From: a virus
Direction: 5' to 3' (one strand)
Length of the DNA stretch: 26,675 bases
IMG/VR virus record: IMGVR_UViG_3300037248_000328
Location: 1-26,675 of that record
Both the position numbers and the translations under genes were made by a program. This document shows positions 13,529 to 21,173 of this stretch, piece after piece. Each line of letters begins with the position of its first letter. Position 1 is the first letter of the stretch. The notes beneath the pieces were generated by a model. That model saw nothing but the letters and a program-made list of their open reading frames with translations. It did no database searches and was not told the origin of the DNA.

Positions 13529-14272
13529 ATGAGTAAAGACCGGTCCGAGCCGGCACCGATCCCGGCGACAGAGCCAAACCGGACGCAACAACCGGCGAGC
13601 TCATCGCGCGCCGACATCGAGGCGTTTCTGGGCCGGCTCGGGGCGCTCGATCCCACGGTCAAAGCCGGCGAGCGCGGCCGGCTCATCTTCGCCCTCGATG
13701 CGACCATGAGCCGACAACCGACCTGGGACCAAGCTTGTCGCCTCCAGGCAGAAATGTTCCGCGAAGCGGCCACCGTCGGCGGCCTCGATCTTCAGCTCGT
13801 CTATTACCGGGGGCTCGCCGAATGCCGCGCATCGGGATGGGTCGCCGAGCCAGAGCGGTTCGGCGAACTGATGTCGCGCATCGATTGCCGTGGCGGGCAG
13901 ACGCAGATCGCTAAAGTCCTAGCGCATGCGCGGCGCGAAAAGGACCAATACAAAGTGGGTGCGCTCGTTTTCATCGGCGACGCCATGGAGGAAAATCTCG
14001 ACGAACTCTGTTCCGGCGCCGGTGAACTCGGCCTGCGCAGCATTCCCGCGTTTATGTTTCAGGAGGGTTACGATCCGGTGTGCGAACAGGCCTTTCGCGA
14101 GATTGCGCGCCTATCGCGCGGCGCCTATTGCCGGTTCGCGCCGGGGGCGGCACACGAACTCGCCGAATTGTTGCGCGCGGCGGCGGCCTATGCGGCGGGC
14201 GGCATGAAGGCGCTTGCGGCCTTACGAGCGCGCTCGACCAGCGCGACTGGGCTGATTGAGCAGATGAGATGA
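13529..14272 (+). CDS. VWA-domain protein, 247 aa
   Basis: The first 45 residues are a low-complexity, proline-rich tail. A von Willebrand factor A-type fold follows: RLIFALDATMSRQPTWDQAC gives the strand and the MIDAS-like D57-x-T59-x-S61, with Thr replacing the first Ser of DxSxS. CRGGQTQI is a candidate for the MIDAS Thr loop, and VGALVFIGDAMEENLDEL for the strand with the third metal Asp. Metal binding is therefore plausible but should be tested. The start at MSKDRSEP is chosen because the upstream 43 codons look non-coding. It ends one base before the J-domain gene, so the two form an operon. VWA proteins commonly build protein complexes. Confidence 0.8.
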   Translation: MSKDRSEPAPIPATEPNRTQQPASSSRADIEAFLGRLGALDPTVKAGERGRLIFALDATMSRQPTWDQACRLQAEMFREAATVGGLDLQLVYYRGLAECRASGWVAEPERFGELMSRIDCRGGQTQIAKVLAHARREKDQYKVGALVFIGDAMEENLDELCSGAGELGLRSIPAFMFQEGYDPVCEQAFREIARLSRGAYCRFAPGAAHELAELLRAAAAYAAGGMKALAALRARSTSATGLIEQMR

Positions 14273-14273
14273 C

Positions 14274-14981
14274 ATGCTGGCATTCGCCCTGGGTGTTATC
14301 GTTCTCATCCTGCTTCTGTTTGCCGCCTACTCGTTTTCCAAAGCCGACCCTAAGCAAGCAGTGCGGGTGTTGCGGTACATTGGCGGCGGCGCGGCGCTGC
14401 TGTTCGCCGTGTTCCTACTCGTTCGCGGTGAAATAGGGCCGGCGGTTTCGATTGGGCTGATTGGTCTCGGGCTGCTCGGCTATGTCTCACTCTGGCGGGC
14501 AAGCTTCGGCGGGCGCACACAGAAAAGCCCGGGTCAGGTCTCCCGCGTGCGTACGTCGTTCCTGGAAATGGAACTCGACCACGACAGCGGCGCGTTGCGC
14601 GGTCAAGTTCTGGCCGGCAGGCATCAGGGCGCAGCGCTTGACGATCTCGATGTGTCAACGCTGATCAGTCTCCTCAGCGAAATTGACGAAGAGAGCCTCC
14701 CATTACTCATTGCTTATCTTGACCGGAGGCAGCCCCGCTGGCGTGAACACGCGCCGGGTGATGCCGCAGCGGCGAACGGCAGCCGCGCGTCGCGCGGAGG
14801 CAAAATGACAGAAGAGGAAGCTTATCAAATTCTAGGAATCCAGCCCGGAGCGACCACGCAGGACATCGCTCGCGCTCACCGCTCCCTCATGAAAAAACTG
14901 CATCCCGACCAAGGGGGGTCGACGTATCTCGCGGCCCGCATCAACGAAGCTAAGGAAGTCCTTATTCGCGGCCGTCGCTGA
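14274..14981 (+). CDS. Membrane-anchored J-domain protein, 235 aa
   Basis: The N-terminus is a membrane helix (MLAFALGVIVLILLLFAAYS), followed by one or two more hydrophobic segments up to about residue 72 (GGGAALLFAVFLLV, AVSIGLIGLGLLGYVSLW). A cytoplasmic linker with an acidic helical segment (LDVSTLISLLSEIDEESLPL) leads to a C-terminal J domain starting MTEEEAYQILGIQPGATTQD, with the essential HPD at residues 210-212 (KKLHPDQGGS). The HPD motif means it can stimulate an Hsp70 ATPase at the membrane. C-terminal J domains after TM anchors resemble DjlA or Tim14-type proteins. It immediately follows the VWA gene (1-base gap), implying joint function. Confidence 0.88.
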   Translation: MLAFALGVIVLILLLFAAYSFSKADPKQAVRVLRYIGGGAALLFAVFLLVRGEIGPAVSIGLIGLGLLGYVSLWRASFGGRTQKSPGQVSRVRTSFLEMELDHDSGALRGQVLAGRHQGAALDDLDVSTLISLLSEIDEESLPLLIAYLDRRQPRWREHAPGDAAAANGSRASRGGKMTEEEAYQILGIQPGATTQDIARAHRSLMKKLHPDQGGSTYLAARINEAKEVLIRGRR

Positions 14982-15043
14982 CGTCCTACAGCATTCGCCC
15001 CGCATAGATCCGCTTCCGCGATTCTTTGAGACCCAGGACCAAC

Positions 15044-15254
15044 GTTGCCGCGCGACTTGGAAAACTCAAGAAACTCGGCGGTCATCACTACACAAACCGT
15101 GTGGCTGCCCACATCTTGCGGGCCGGTGTTGCAGCACCCGTCCCGGAAGAACCCAGTCATTGGCTTGGAGGGAGCAGATTTGGATCGGCTCGCCGAGCAC
15201 GTTGCGCGCCGGCGACGGCCTCCTGCCTCCATCACTACGATCGTCTCGGAGCAC
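15044..15254 (-). pseudogene. DUF2237 protein remnant, frameshifted and truncated
   Basis: One frame reads SPARNVLGEPIQICSLQ; a second frame takes over with PMTGFFRDGCCNTGPQDVGS, HTVCVVMTAEFLEFSKSRGN. Joined, they match the DUF2237 N-terminal half: NVLGEPL-x-ICS ... P-x-TGF-(F/Y)-RDGCCNTG-x-(E/Q)D-x-G-x-HTVCA-x-MT-x-EFL-x-(F/Y)S-x-x-(R/K)GN. The frame change lies near 15170. After SRGN the expected second half (with GDRWCLC) is absent. I infer a decayed gene cut at its C-terminal side, toward the J-domain gene. DUF2237 function is not established. Confidence 0.75.
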
Positions 15255-15373
15255 TCGCTTGCCTCATGTTTGGGCCCCAGAAGGCGCGAAGAACTCAGGC
15301 TGCCAATCTGTCCCGCGCGGATAGCGCATAGCAAGCAGGAATAGCATTTAAATTTGCGCTTCGGGGTGCAGCG

Positions 15374-15430
15374 CGAGGTCCGCTTTTGGAGCATTTCGGA
15401 AGTGCACACCCGAAGTGTCCGACGCTATTG
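15374..15430. repeat. TCCGCTTTTGG-type dispersed repeat, copy 3
   Basis: GAGGTCCGCTTTTGGAGCAT and TTCGGAAGTGCACACCCGAA are almost identical to copy 2 at 13301. Together the two copies flank the VWA/J-domain/DUF2237 block. Copy 3 and copy 4 flank the membrane sensor gene at 15564-17171. Confidence 0.6.
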
Positions 15431-15563
15431 ACCCATCGCAACATGCGTTCGTTCTCCAGCATCGTCGCTCGCCCTAGCGGCATTTTAAGAGGTGTGGACA
15501 CATTCGCCTGCGTTGAGGCAGCATAGCCCACCTCGGGCGCTTGCGGCTCCACGGAGTGGCTTG

Positions 15564-17171
15564 ATGGGCGCGTCGGCTTGCGGCGATTCCGCGCGGGATA
15601 TTGCAGTCATCGCGTTGCTTTTGCCGTCGCTCGTCGACAGCGCGGACCCTGAAGCTTTGCAGAAGACCCTCTGCACGGCGGCGAATAAGATCCATCTCCT
15701 GGTCTGTATTCCCGAGGGCTCGGCCGACGGCGTCTTAAACATGATGCAGGACGTTGGGGTGGAGATTCAAATCCTGATCGGCCACGACGTCGAGAAACCG
15801 CAAACCGATAAATTCGTCGTCCGCGCCCCTCCCGGCATGTCGCATGACGACATACTCGATTTCGTGCTCGCGCTTTCCGACCTTGTCTTGGTCTCTGAGG
15901 GCCACGAAACCAAACGCTTGGCGAAGTACGCAAGCGACGCGCTTGGGAAGACGCTCATTACTGTCGGCTTCCCATTGCACGTTGGTCCCGCGCCTATCCC
16001 GGATGTAACCAAGGGTCTCGACCCGGAAGGGCGCCCCAGGCGAGCATTCTGTTGGGGACGGTTCGAGCAGACGATCCTTGAGTTGCTGGCGCTTCCCGGT
16101 TGGGGCGACGGGGAGAGCAGGCGTAGCCGGCTTTTGCGCTGCTTCGGCAGCAAATGGCACCCGACCGCCTATTTTGCTCCTCCGGAATGGAGGGAAACGT
16201 GCCCCGATAATAAGGCGCTTGGCACGTCGTCCGCACTGATTGAATGTTTCGAGAGAATGGACCGCAGCGCGCTGTATGGTTCGCGCAAGCACCGCGACAT
16301 CACCTGGATCAATCATCTCAGCGCTGGTTTCGCCGTCCTTTTCGCAGTCTTGGGCCAAGTCGGTCCTGATCATGCCGACGGTGCTGAGCGCCTCGATTGG
16401 CACCGGTTCTTCTGGCACGGCTGGGAATGGGGCGCATCTGAGTTGGCGGCTTTGCTGCTGATTATTTTTCTGGTCACTCTCGTATTGCGATCGAAGTTGC
16501 AGGAACGATGGACAGCCTGCCGCCTCGGTGCCGAGCAATTACGCATCGCGCGGATGTCGTTGCCGCTGCTCGTGCTGCCGCCGGCCCTGGCGACAGAGGA
16601 TAGAAGCCCTGAGGGCGAGCACGTCGATTACGAGCTTGCGGCACTGGCGCAGGTGAAGCGCGCGGTACGGCAGCAGGGCCTTCCGTGCGTGGATTATGGC
16701 AGCACCACGCCGGCGGCAGGCGCCGCGTGGCCGCACCTGATCGTGGCCGATCAGTTGCATTATCACGAGAGCAATCACATAACTCTTGAACGCGCTGAGA
16801 AATCTTTGAGCGCCGTCACGGCTTTTATTTTCCTCGGCTCAATGGCCGTCGTCCTGCTCGTTCTAATGTGGTTTCGCACACACGATCCAAGGTTCCTGAT
16901 TGCCACCGCGGCAGGACCCGCGTTCGCAGCGGCATTGCATGGCGCCGGCATGCGCCTTGGCATCGTCCACCGCTCCGCATTAAGCCGGGACATGAAAGAG
17001 CAACTCGGAAAAATTGGACAAGCTCTGGGGAAGTTGATCAAAGCTGCGCCATCTTCGTCCAAGGCTTGGCACGAGGTGCGCACGCTGACCTATCGGGCGG
17101 CGGAGGCCATGGGGGAGGAAAATTCCTCCTGGCATAATCTGGTCCAGCGTTACAGGGACGAGCTGCCTTGA
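15564..17171 (+). CDS. Rossmannoid (SLOG-like) sensor fused to a SLATT-like membrane effector
   Basis: This 535-residue protein has two parts. The N-terminal region (about 10-165) alternates hydrophobic strands and helices: IAVIALLLPSL, NKIHLLVCIPEGS, VEIQILIGHD, DILDFVLALSDLVLVSEG, then RLAKYASDALGKTLITVG. This is a Rossmann-type nucleotide-handling fold resembling SLOG-type sensors. The C-terminal region has four membrane segments (about 249-265, 291-309, 416-437, 445-462). Between the pairs it carries KLQERWTACRLGAEQLRIAR and VKRAVRQQGLP ... VADQLHYHESN, the W-x2-x-R-x-x-AE-x-L and Q-x-x-YH pattern of SLATT-type effector domains. In known systems SLATT proteins are proposed pore-formers triggered by nucleotide signals. 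The gene has no operon partner. I chose the ATG at 15564 (CGGAG about 10 bases upstream) over the GTG at 15492. Confidence 0.6.
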   Translation: MGASACGDSARDIAVIALLLPSLVDSADPEALQKTLCTAANKIHLLVCIPEGSADGVLNMMQDVGVEIQILIGHDVEKPQTDKFVVRAPPGMSHDDILDFVLALSDLVLVSEGHETKRLAKYASDALGKTLITVGFPLHVGPAPIPDVTKGLDPEGRPRRAFCWGRFEQTILELLALPGWGDGESRRSRLLRCFGSKWHPTAYFAPPEWRETCPDNKALGTSSALIECFERMDRSALYGSRKHRDITWINHLSAGFAVLFAVLGQVGPDHADGAERLDWHRFFWHGWEWGASELAALLLIIFLVTLVLRSKLQERWTACRLGAEQLRIARMSLPLLVLPPALATEDRSPEGEHVDYELAALAQVKRAVRQQGLPCVDYGSTTPAAGAAWPHLIVADQLHYHESNHITLERAEKSLSAVTAFIFLGSMAVVLLVLMWFRTHDPRFLIATAAGPAFAAALHGAGMRLGIVHRSALSRDMKEQLGKIGQALGKLIKAAPSSSKAWHEVRTLTYRAAEAMGEENSSWHNLVQRYRDELP

Positions 17172-17317
17172 ACGAGCGCTTGCCCTGTGAGCGTATCACG
17201 CCCCAATCGGCAGGTGTGTGACCGACTTTTAGGTGGCCCGACGGCGAAAAGGTTCATTACTTTTTGCAGTGCAAGTGACGCAATTGGCCCTTAGCTGATG
17301 TGCCAATTCTACCGGCG

Positions 17318-17365
17318 AATGTCTGCTCTTGGGGGCATTGCGGAAATGCCCGTACAGCGTCCGCA
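17318..17365. repeat. TCCGCTTTTGG-type dispersed repeat, copy 4
   Basis: It reads AATGTCTGCTCTTGGGGGCA then TTGCGGAAATGCCCGTACAG and GTCCGC. It is the most diverged of the four copies. It lies between the membrane sensor gene and the phage-like block. Confidence 0.45.
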
Positions 17366-17451
17366 TCCAGAGCCGCCGCTGCCATATGGGAACCGCGGCG
17401 TGTGCTAAGCGTTGATATTCCCGCTGGGACAGATCATGTGGGGGAATCGAC

Positions 17452-17658
17452 ATGAGGACATTCGTCGCCGGGGAAACCAAGATCGACGTCATTGCCCATA
17501 TCAGCCAGGAAGACCTAGAGCTCGATCGGCTGGTGCTTAGCCGGTTCGAGGGATCCGAGACGATCGCGAACGCGGCTTTTCAAGCGCTCGTCGATCGCTA
17601 CGGTGGTAAGCCCTTGGCCGAGTATGCCTCGGCGCCGCAAGAGATCGATCTCAACTGA
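17452..17658 (+). CDS. Small hypothetical protein, 68 aa
   Basis: The protein begins MRTFVAGETKIDVIAHISQE, then DLELDRLVLSRFEGSETIAN and AAFQALVDRYGGKPLAEYAS, ending APQEIDLN. A strand pair followed by an amphipathic helix (TIANAAFQALVDRYG) is visible but matches nothing I recognise. GTGGGGGAA lies about 5 bases before the ATG, a good ribosome binding site. It is convergent with the TerL gene, ending 22 bases from its stop, and marks the edge of the phage-like block. Confidence 0.6.
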   Translation: MRTFVAGETKIDVIAHISQEDLELDRLVLSRFEGSETIANAAFQALVDRYGGKPLAEYASAPQEIDLN

Positions 17659-17680
17659 CCGCATTTCTGCTTGTTTGTTG

Positions 17681-19153
17681 CTAGATGCGCCCGCTCTTTT
17701 GGTGACGCCTTTCGTTTGCCTCGAATAGTTCGGTCAATGAAATATTGCAAAGCGTGGAGTCCGTTGACAGCACCTTGGGCGGTGTCTTGGGCGCCGGCGC
17801 GCTAGGCGCGAACATGCGATCCAAGATCTGACCGATCAGGCCAAGGGCGTCCGCGCAATCGTCGTGGCGCGCCGCCGGGAAACTTAAGAGCTCTGCCCGA
17901 ACATCCGGCCACCAGTCCGAGCCCATTGGCACAAAAATGCCAGAGACCGCGAGCCGGCCCCTTATCGCTTGCGCGCGCACGCTCTTATCCCCCTTCGTCG
18001 GGAACGTCTCGGTGGCTACAAAAACCTTCCTCTGGCGCATGCGCTCGCGCATGAACGGCCCGATGGACGAATTTATTTGCCCCGCCTCCTGGGCGAAGCC
18101 TATTGGTTTCCACTGCTTCACCAAATCCAAGAACGCATCCACCGACGTCGCCGTGTCGACCTGCGCGCGATAGAGGTCGAGCAGATAAAGCGTGCCGTCG
18201 GGATCAAGACCGACGATAACATGGACCGTGAAATCTCCCTTACCTGCGCTGACAGCAAAATCCGATGCGCCGTAAATGGAGAGCCGCTCGCGCGCCGGCA
18301 GTGCTGTCATTGGCTTGAACCATTCTGCGCGAAAAAAATCCCCGGTCTCAGGCGCCGGGCGCCCCTGGAACATCGAGCTCCATATCGACGGCGGTTGGCT
18401 CTTCTTCTGCTCGCGTAGAACCTCGCCATATGGATAGTTTGGATCTTCACTCCAGAGCATCGTACCGGGCGCGCGGCCAAGTGGATCGTCCCGCTCTGCC
18501 TCCGCGGGCAAATGCACGACGGTCCAGTCGTCTTCGACGTGCAGTAGTCGCGCTGCCAAATCATCCTCATGAATTCTGGACATGACCAATATCTGAGAAG
18601 CGCCAGGCCGAAGCCGCGTCCGTGCCGAGGAGTGAAACCACTCCCAGATGTTTTCTCTGACGGTAGGGGAAAAGGCGTCGTCACGCGAGCGGATGGGATC
18701 GTCGATCAAAAGCGCGTCGATTCTGTATCCGAGGATTGCTTGGCCCACGCCGGCCGCCATGTATTCGCTGCCATTGGTCAGCGCCCATCGGGCCGCGGCC
18801 TGGGTATCCTCGCTAAGATTAGTCCCGAGTGTGGCGCCGTGCTCCTGCACCATGCCGCGGATGCGACGCGAGAAACGTTCCGCAAAATCGCTTGTGTGCG
18901 AAGCACCGAGCACCGACTTGCCCGGAGACCGCGCCATGTACCAGGGCACCCACAGATTGCAGTAGGTCGACTTCGCGCTGCCGGGCGGCAGGAAGAACAT
19001 CAGCTTTCTAATCTCGCCACGCGCCACCTTCTCCAGCCTGTCGATCAGCAGCAGGTGGTGTGCAGCGGGCTCAAAATTATTGAGGCGCGCCCACTCGACC
19101 ATGCTGCCACGGACGCGCCGACGGCGGGCCAATTCATCAGCAGCTGAGGTCAC
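17681..19153 (-). CDS. Phage terminase large subunit (TerL)
   Basis: This 490-residue protein has both terminase parts. The ATPase has a Walker A-like loop at about 55-63 (LPPGSAKST) and a Walker B at about 147-153 (ALLIDDP). The C-terminal RNase-H-like nuclease starts with D298 in YGASDFAVS and shows acidic metal ligands at D431/D432 and D435 (RHDDCADALG). It packages phage DNA into procapsids by ATP hydrolysis and cuts at headful or cos ends. Length is typical for TerL. The start ATG overlaps the stop of the small-terminase-like gene by four bases (ATGA), so expression is coupled. Nothing phage-like follows downstream: the next gene is on the opposite strand. Confidence 0.93.
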   Translation of the reverse strand: MTSAADELARRRRVRGSMVEWARLNNFEPAAHHLLLIDRLEKVARGEIRKLMFFLPPGSAKSTYCNLWVPWYMARSPGKSVLGASHTSDFAERFSRRIRGMVQEHGATLGTNLSEDTQAAARWALTNGSEYMAAGVGQAILGYRIDALLIDDPIRSRDDAFSPTVRENIWEWFHSSARTRLRPGASQILVMSRIHEDDLAARLLHVEDDWTVVHLPAEAERDDPLGRAPGTMLWSEDPNYPYGEVLREQKKSQPPSIWSSMFQGRPAPETGDFFRAEWFKPMTALPARERLSIYGASDFAVSAGKGDFTVHVIVGLDPDGTLYLLDLYRAQVDTATSVDAFLDLVKQWKPIGFAQEAGQINSSIGPFMRERMRQRKVFVATETFPTKGDKSVRAQAIRGRLAVSGIFVPMGSDWWPDVRAELLSFPAARHDDCADALGLIGQILDRMFAPSAPAPKTPPKVLSTDSTLCNISLTELFEANERRHQKSGRI

Positions 19154-19566
19154 GTGTCTTCTTCGTCGTCTTCCCCCAGCACCTCGCGCTGGGCTTGCTC
19201 GATCAGCTGGGCGCCGCCGCGCAGGCGGATGTGCTCGATCAGCATCGTGGCCTGGTCGCGCTCGGCGAGTGCAGCGGCCTGCAGCTCGTCGTCAGAGAGC
19301 TCTGCGAGCGGCCTGGAAACCTGCAGCAGCAGCTCGCGGGGCACCAGGGAAGTGGCGATCTTGACGTAGGCCGCAACGTTCTCCTTGCGCAGCTGCTCGA
19401 TCGCGGCGGCGCCGTGCTCGCGCCAGTCGGCGGCGAAATCTGCCACTAGCTGCTGCGAGAACTTGTTGGGGGTGCCCTTGCCGCGGCCCTTGGGGTTGGG
19501 CGTCGGGCCGCCACGCTGCCAGGGCCTGAGCGCCGGGGGCTGCGGTGCGTCGGCGTCGTCGCTCAT
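19150..19566 (-). CDS. DUF5681/small-terminase-like phage protein
   Basis: The protein (138 aa) starts MSDDADAPQPPALRPWQRGG and continues PTPNPKGRGKGTPNKFSQQL. PW-(Q/K)-x-G-x-(S/T)-x-NP-x-GR-x-x-G-x-x-NK is the signature of DUF5681, found next to TerL genes in many phages. Its middle is helical and charged (VADFAADWREHGAAAIEQLR), consistent with a DNA-recognising small terminase, and it ends with an acidic tail (VLGEDDEEDT). The 4-base ATGA overlap with TerL supports a packaging pair. The start at MSDD is preferred over Met three codons upstream. Confidence 0.8.
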   Translation of the reverse strand: MSDDADAPQPPALRPWQRGGPTPNPKGRGKGTPNKFSQQLVADFAADWREHGAAAIEQLRKENVAAYVKIATSLVPRELLLQVSRPLAELSDDELQAAALAERDQATMLIEHIRLRGGAQLIEQAQREVLGEDDEEDT

Positions 19567-19577
19567 GGCCGCCATGG

Positions 19578-19931
19578 CTAGCTTGGCTGCTCGGCAAGGG
19601 CCACGTCGCCCTCGCCATCTACCGCGTCATGGCGGGCCTCTGGCCGCCGCCCTTGGGCCCCCAACCACTCGCCGAAGCTATCGGGCAGCCCCTCAAGGAG
19701 TCGCTCGGCGTCGCAAGACGGCACCTCCAGCTCTCCCAAGCGGCAGGCAAGGTGGTCTTTGGTGGACCGAATGAACTTAACCGCCTGCCACCGCTTGGTC
19801 GCCCGATATTGCAGCACCCACTGCACGCCATCGCTCGCCAGCGCCCAGCAGCCGGCCACCCTGAATTGTCGATCTGTTTGCAACGTCAGCTCCGTTTCTT
19901 CTTGTGGGGGGCGATTCCGGCCGCCGTACAT
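19578..19931 (-). CDS. Hypothetical phage protein, 117 aa
   Basis: The core reads VAGCWALASDGVQWVLQYRA, then KRWQAVKFIRSTKDHLACRL. The pattern GCWALA-x-DGVQW-(I/V)-LQ ... W-x-AV-x-F-(V/I)-RSTKD is one I recall in Bradyrhizobium phage-like regions, where it precedes the terminase genes. It looks like a mixed beta domain with conserved Trp residues. It is the immediate upstream neighbour of the small-terminase-like gene. Function is unknown. Confidence 0.65.
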   Translation of the reverse strand: MYGGRNRPPQEETELTLQTDRQFRVAGCWALASDGVQWVLQYRATKRWQAVKFIRSTKDHLACRLGELEVPSCDAERLLEGLPDSFGEWLGAQGRRPEARHDAVDGEGDVALAEQPS

Positions 19932-19979
19932 CCGGGCTGACCGAAATCGCCTGTCGCGCAGACCTGTGACCGCGCGTCA

Positions 19980-20075
19980 TTAGTGCGCCCGACGCTTCGG
20001 GGGGACCGGGTTGGCGCCGGGCGCTGCCGCAACGAAGTCCGCTCGCCAGCCGGGAGGAAGAGAAGAGCGTGGCAT
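19980..20075 (-). CDS. Possible tiny phage protein, 31 aa
   Basis: The frame begins 12 bases after the stop of the 179-aa gene and reads MPRSSLPPGWRADFVAAAPG then ANPVPPKRRAH. It is proline-rich with a basic end. All three minus frames are open here; I favour this one for its codon-like composition, but support is thin. Confidence 0.3.
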   Translation of the reverse strand: MPRSSLPPGWRADFVAAAPGANPVPPKRRAH

Positions 20076-20087
20076 CGCCGCAGGTTG

Positions 20088-20627
20088 TCATGCATTTCCG
20101 CTCGCACGTTTCGCCTCGCGGGCGGCGACGCGTGCGACATACTCGGGATCTTCGACCTTGGCCTGTGCCTGCGCAGCCTGCGCTCGCTTCACCACCTCGG
20201 CGGCGTTCTTCTCGGCCTGCGCGGCCCGGGTAAGCGCCACGTCGCGCGCTGCCTCGAGCGCCTCGATCTTCTGATGCAGCTCGGCTCTCTCCTTCAGCCA
20301 GCCGGAGTATTGGCCAGCTGCAGTTGCCTGGGTGCGCGCTTCTTGAAGCTTCTCCTTCAGAGAGTCGCACTCGGCCGTTGTGCGTTCGACGGCGGCGAAC
20401 GCCTTCGACGTCTGCGCCGCCCTTTCAAGTGTCGACGCGTAGTCTTTCGCTGTCGGTGTGTCTTCCATCGAGACCACGGCCTCGAGGAGGAGCTCGCTTA
20501 GACAATCTTCGCATAGATGACACGGTGACTGTGACGGTGTGACCGTTACGTCGATGCCGCCCGCAAACCTGCGCGTCGTTATGTCACCCGGCTCGTCGCA
20601 GCGGTTGCAGAAGAGTTTTATAGTCAT
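20088..20627 (-). CDS. Zinc-finger and coiled-coil phage protein, 179 aa
   Basis: The N-terminus MTIKLFCNRCDEPGDITTRR gives a C-x2-C pair, and about 30 residues later SPCHLCEDCLSELLLEAVVS gives C-x2-C-x2-C. These five cysteines probably hold a zinc ion. The rest (about 60-170) is a long coiled coil: STLERAAQTSKAFAAVERTT, then LKEKLQEARTQATA and EKNAAEVVKRAQAAQAQAKV. It overlaps the preceding gene by one base (TGATG), with the start at 20627. Such zinc-headed coiled coils occur in phage regulatory or scaffold roles; the function here is unknown. Confidence 0.7.
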   Translation of the reverse strand: MTIKLFCNRCDEPGDITTRRFAGGIDVTVTPSQSPCHLCEDCLSELLLEAVVSMEDTPTAKDYASTLERAAQTSKAFAAVERTTAECDSLKEKLQEARTQATAAGQYSGWLKERAELHQKIEALEAARDVALTRAAQAEKNAAEVVKRAQAAQAQAKVEDPEYVARVAAREAKRASGNA

Positions 20628-20860
20628 CAGTGTTTGCTCCGCGACGGCGACGGCTGGTTCTCCATCAGCCAAACCGTCACCTGCCGCCGCTGTCTCTCTG
20701 GTTCGCGCAGCATTGCCACCGTCAGGTCGCGCTGCTGCTTGTTCGCCTGTTCCAGTTCGTACCAGCCGCGACTGACTTTCTCGTACCAGTCCGGCGGCAG
20801 CGGGCCCTCGGCCTTCGGTGCTGGCTCGGCCAGCGGTGCCAGATAGTCTTTCAATGTCAT
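20627..20860 (-). CDS. Hypothetical phage protein, 77 aa
   Basis: The protein starts MTLKDYLAPLAEPAPKAEGP, continues LPPDWYEKVSRGWYELEQAN and KQQRDLTVAMLREPERQRRQ, and ends VTVWLMENQPSPSRSKH. The middle is a charged helix, probably a coiled coil; no family is recognised. It starts one base after the stop of the 103-aa gene and its TGA overlaps the next ATG by one base, so the chain of tightly spaced genes makes it credible. Confidence 0.65.
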   Translation of the reverse strand: MTLKDYLAPLAEPAPKAEGPLPPDWYEKVSRGWYELEQANKQQRDLTVAMLREPERQRRQVTVWLMENQPSPSRSKH

Positions 20861-20861
20861 C

Positions 20862-21173
20862 TTACTTCCTCCCTCCGCCGAGTAGCTCGCGACGCTTGGC
20901 GCCGATGCGGTCAACCTGCGCATCGTACGGCGTTGTCGAGCCGAACTTCACCGGCGCACCGCCGCCCTTGGCCACGCGCTCGCCGGCGCGCGCATCAATC
21001 ATAACCCGCTGCGGATCCAAGGACTGCTTTGCTTGATTGACTTGTTGATCGAGCCAGCCGCTAAGCAATCGGGCGATGTTGTCAACTTTCTCGGCGAGCT
21101 CCGCGCCGCGGGCCTCCGCCGCGGCGAGCCGTTCTTCAAGCTTCGCCACTGTGTCGTTGATCGCTTCACGCAT
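20862..21173 (-). CDS. Coiled-coil phage protein, 103 aa
   Basis: The protein begins MREAINDTVAKLEERLAAAE and continues ARGAELAEKVDNIARLLSGW, both clear heptad-type coiled coil. The C-terminal half (DQQVNQAKQSLDPQRVMIDA, then RAGERVAKGGGAPVKFGSTT) is basic. It overlaps the end of the 384-aa gene by eight bases and is followed by the 77-aa gene after a single base. It could be a scaffold partner or structural adaptor; no homologue was recognised. Confidence 0.65.
   Translation of the reverse strand: MREAINDTVAKLEERLAAAEARGAELAEKVDNIARLLSGWLDQQVNQAKQSLDPQRVMIDARAGERVAKGGGAPVKFGSTTPYDAQVDRIGAKRRELLGGGRK

Noticed and set aside
13264-13536. 90-aa plus-strand frame between SRAP and VWA
   Set aside because: It runs through the dispersed repeat and the palindrome, has no recognised domain and no good ribosome site.
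17241-17270. Plus-strand RWPDGEKVHYF, resembling an IS1595 zinc-ribbon fragment
   Set aside because: Too short, and the diagnostic cysteines of IS1595 transposases are missing.
18569-19147. 192-aa plus-strand frame
   Set aside because: Shadow of the TerL gene on the opposite strand.
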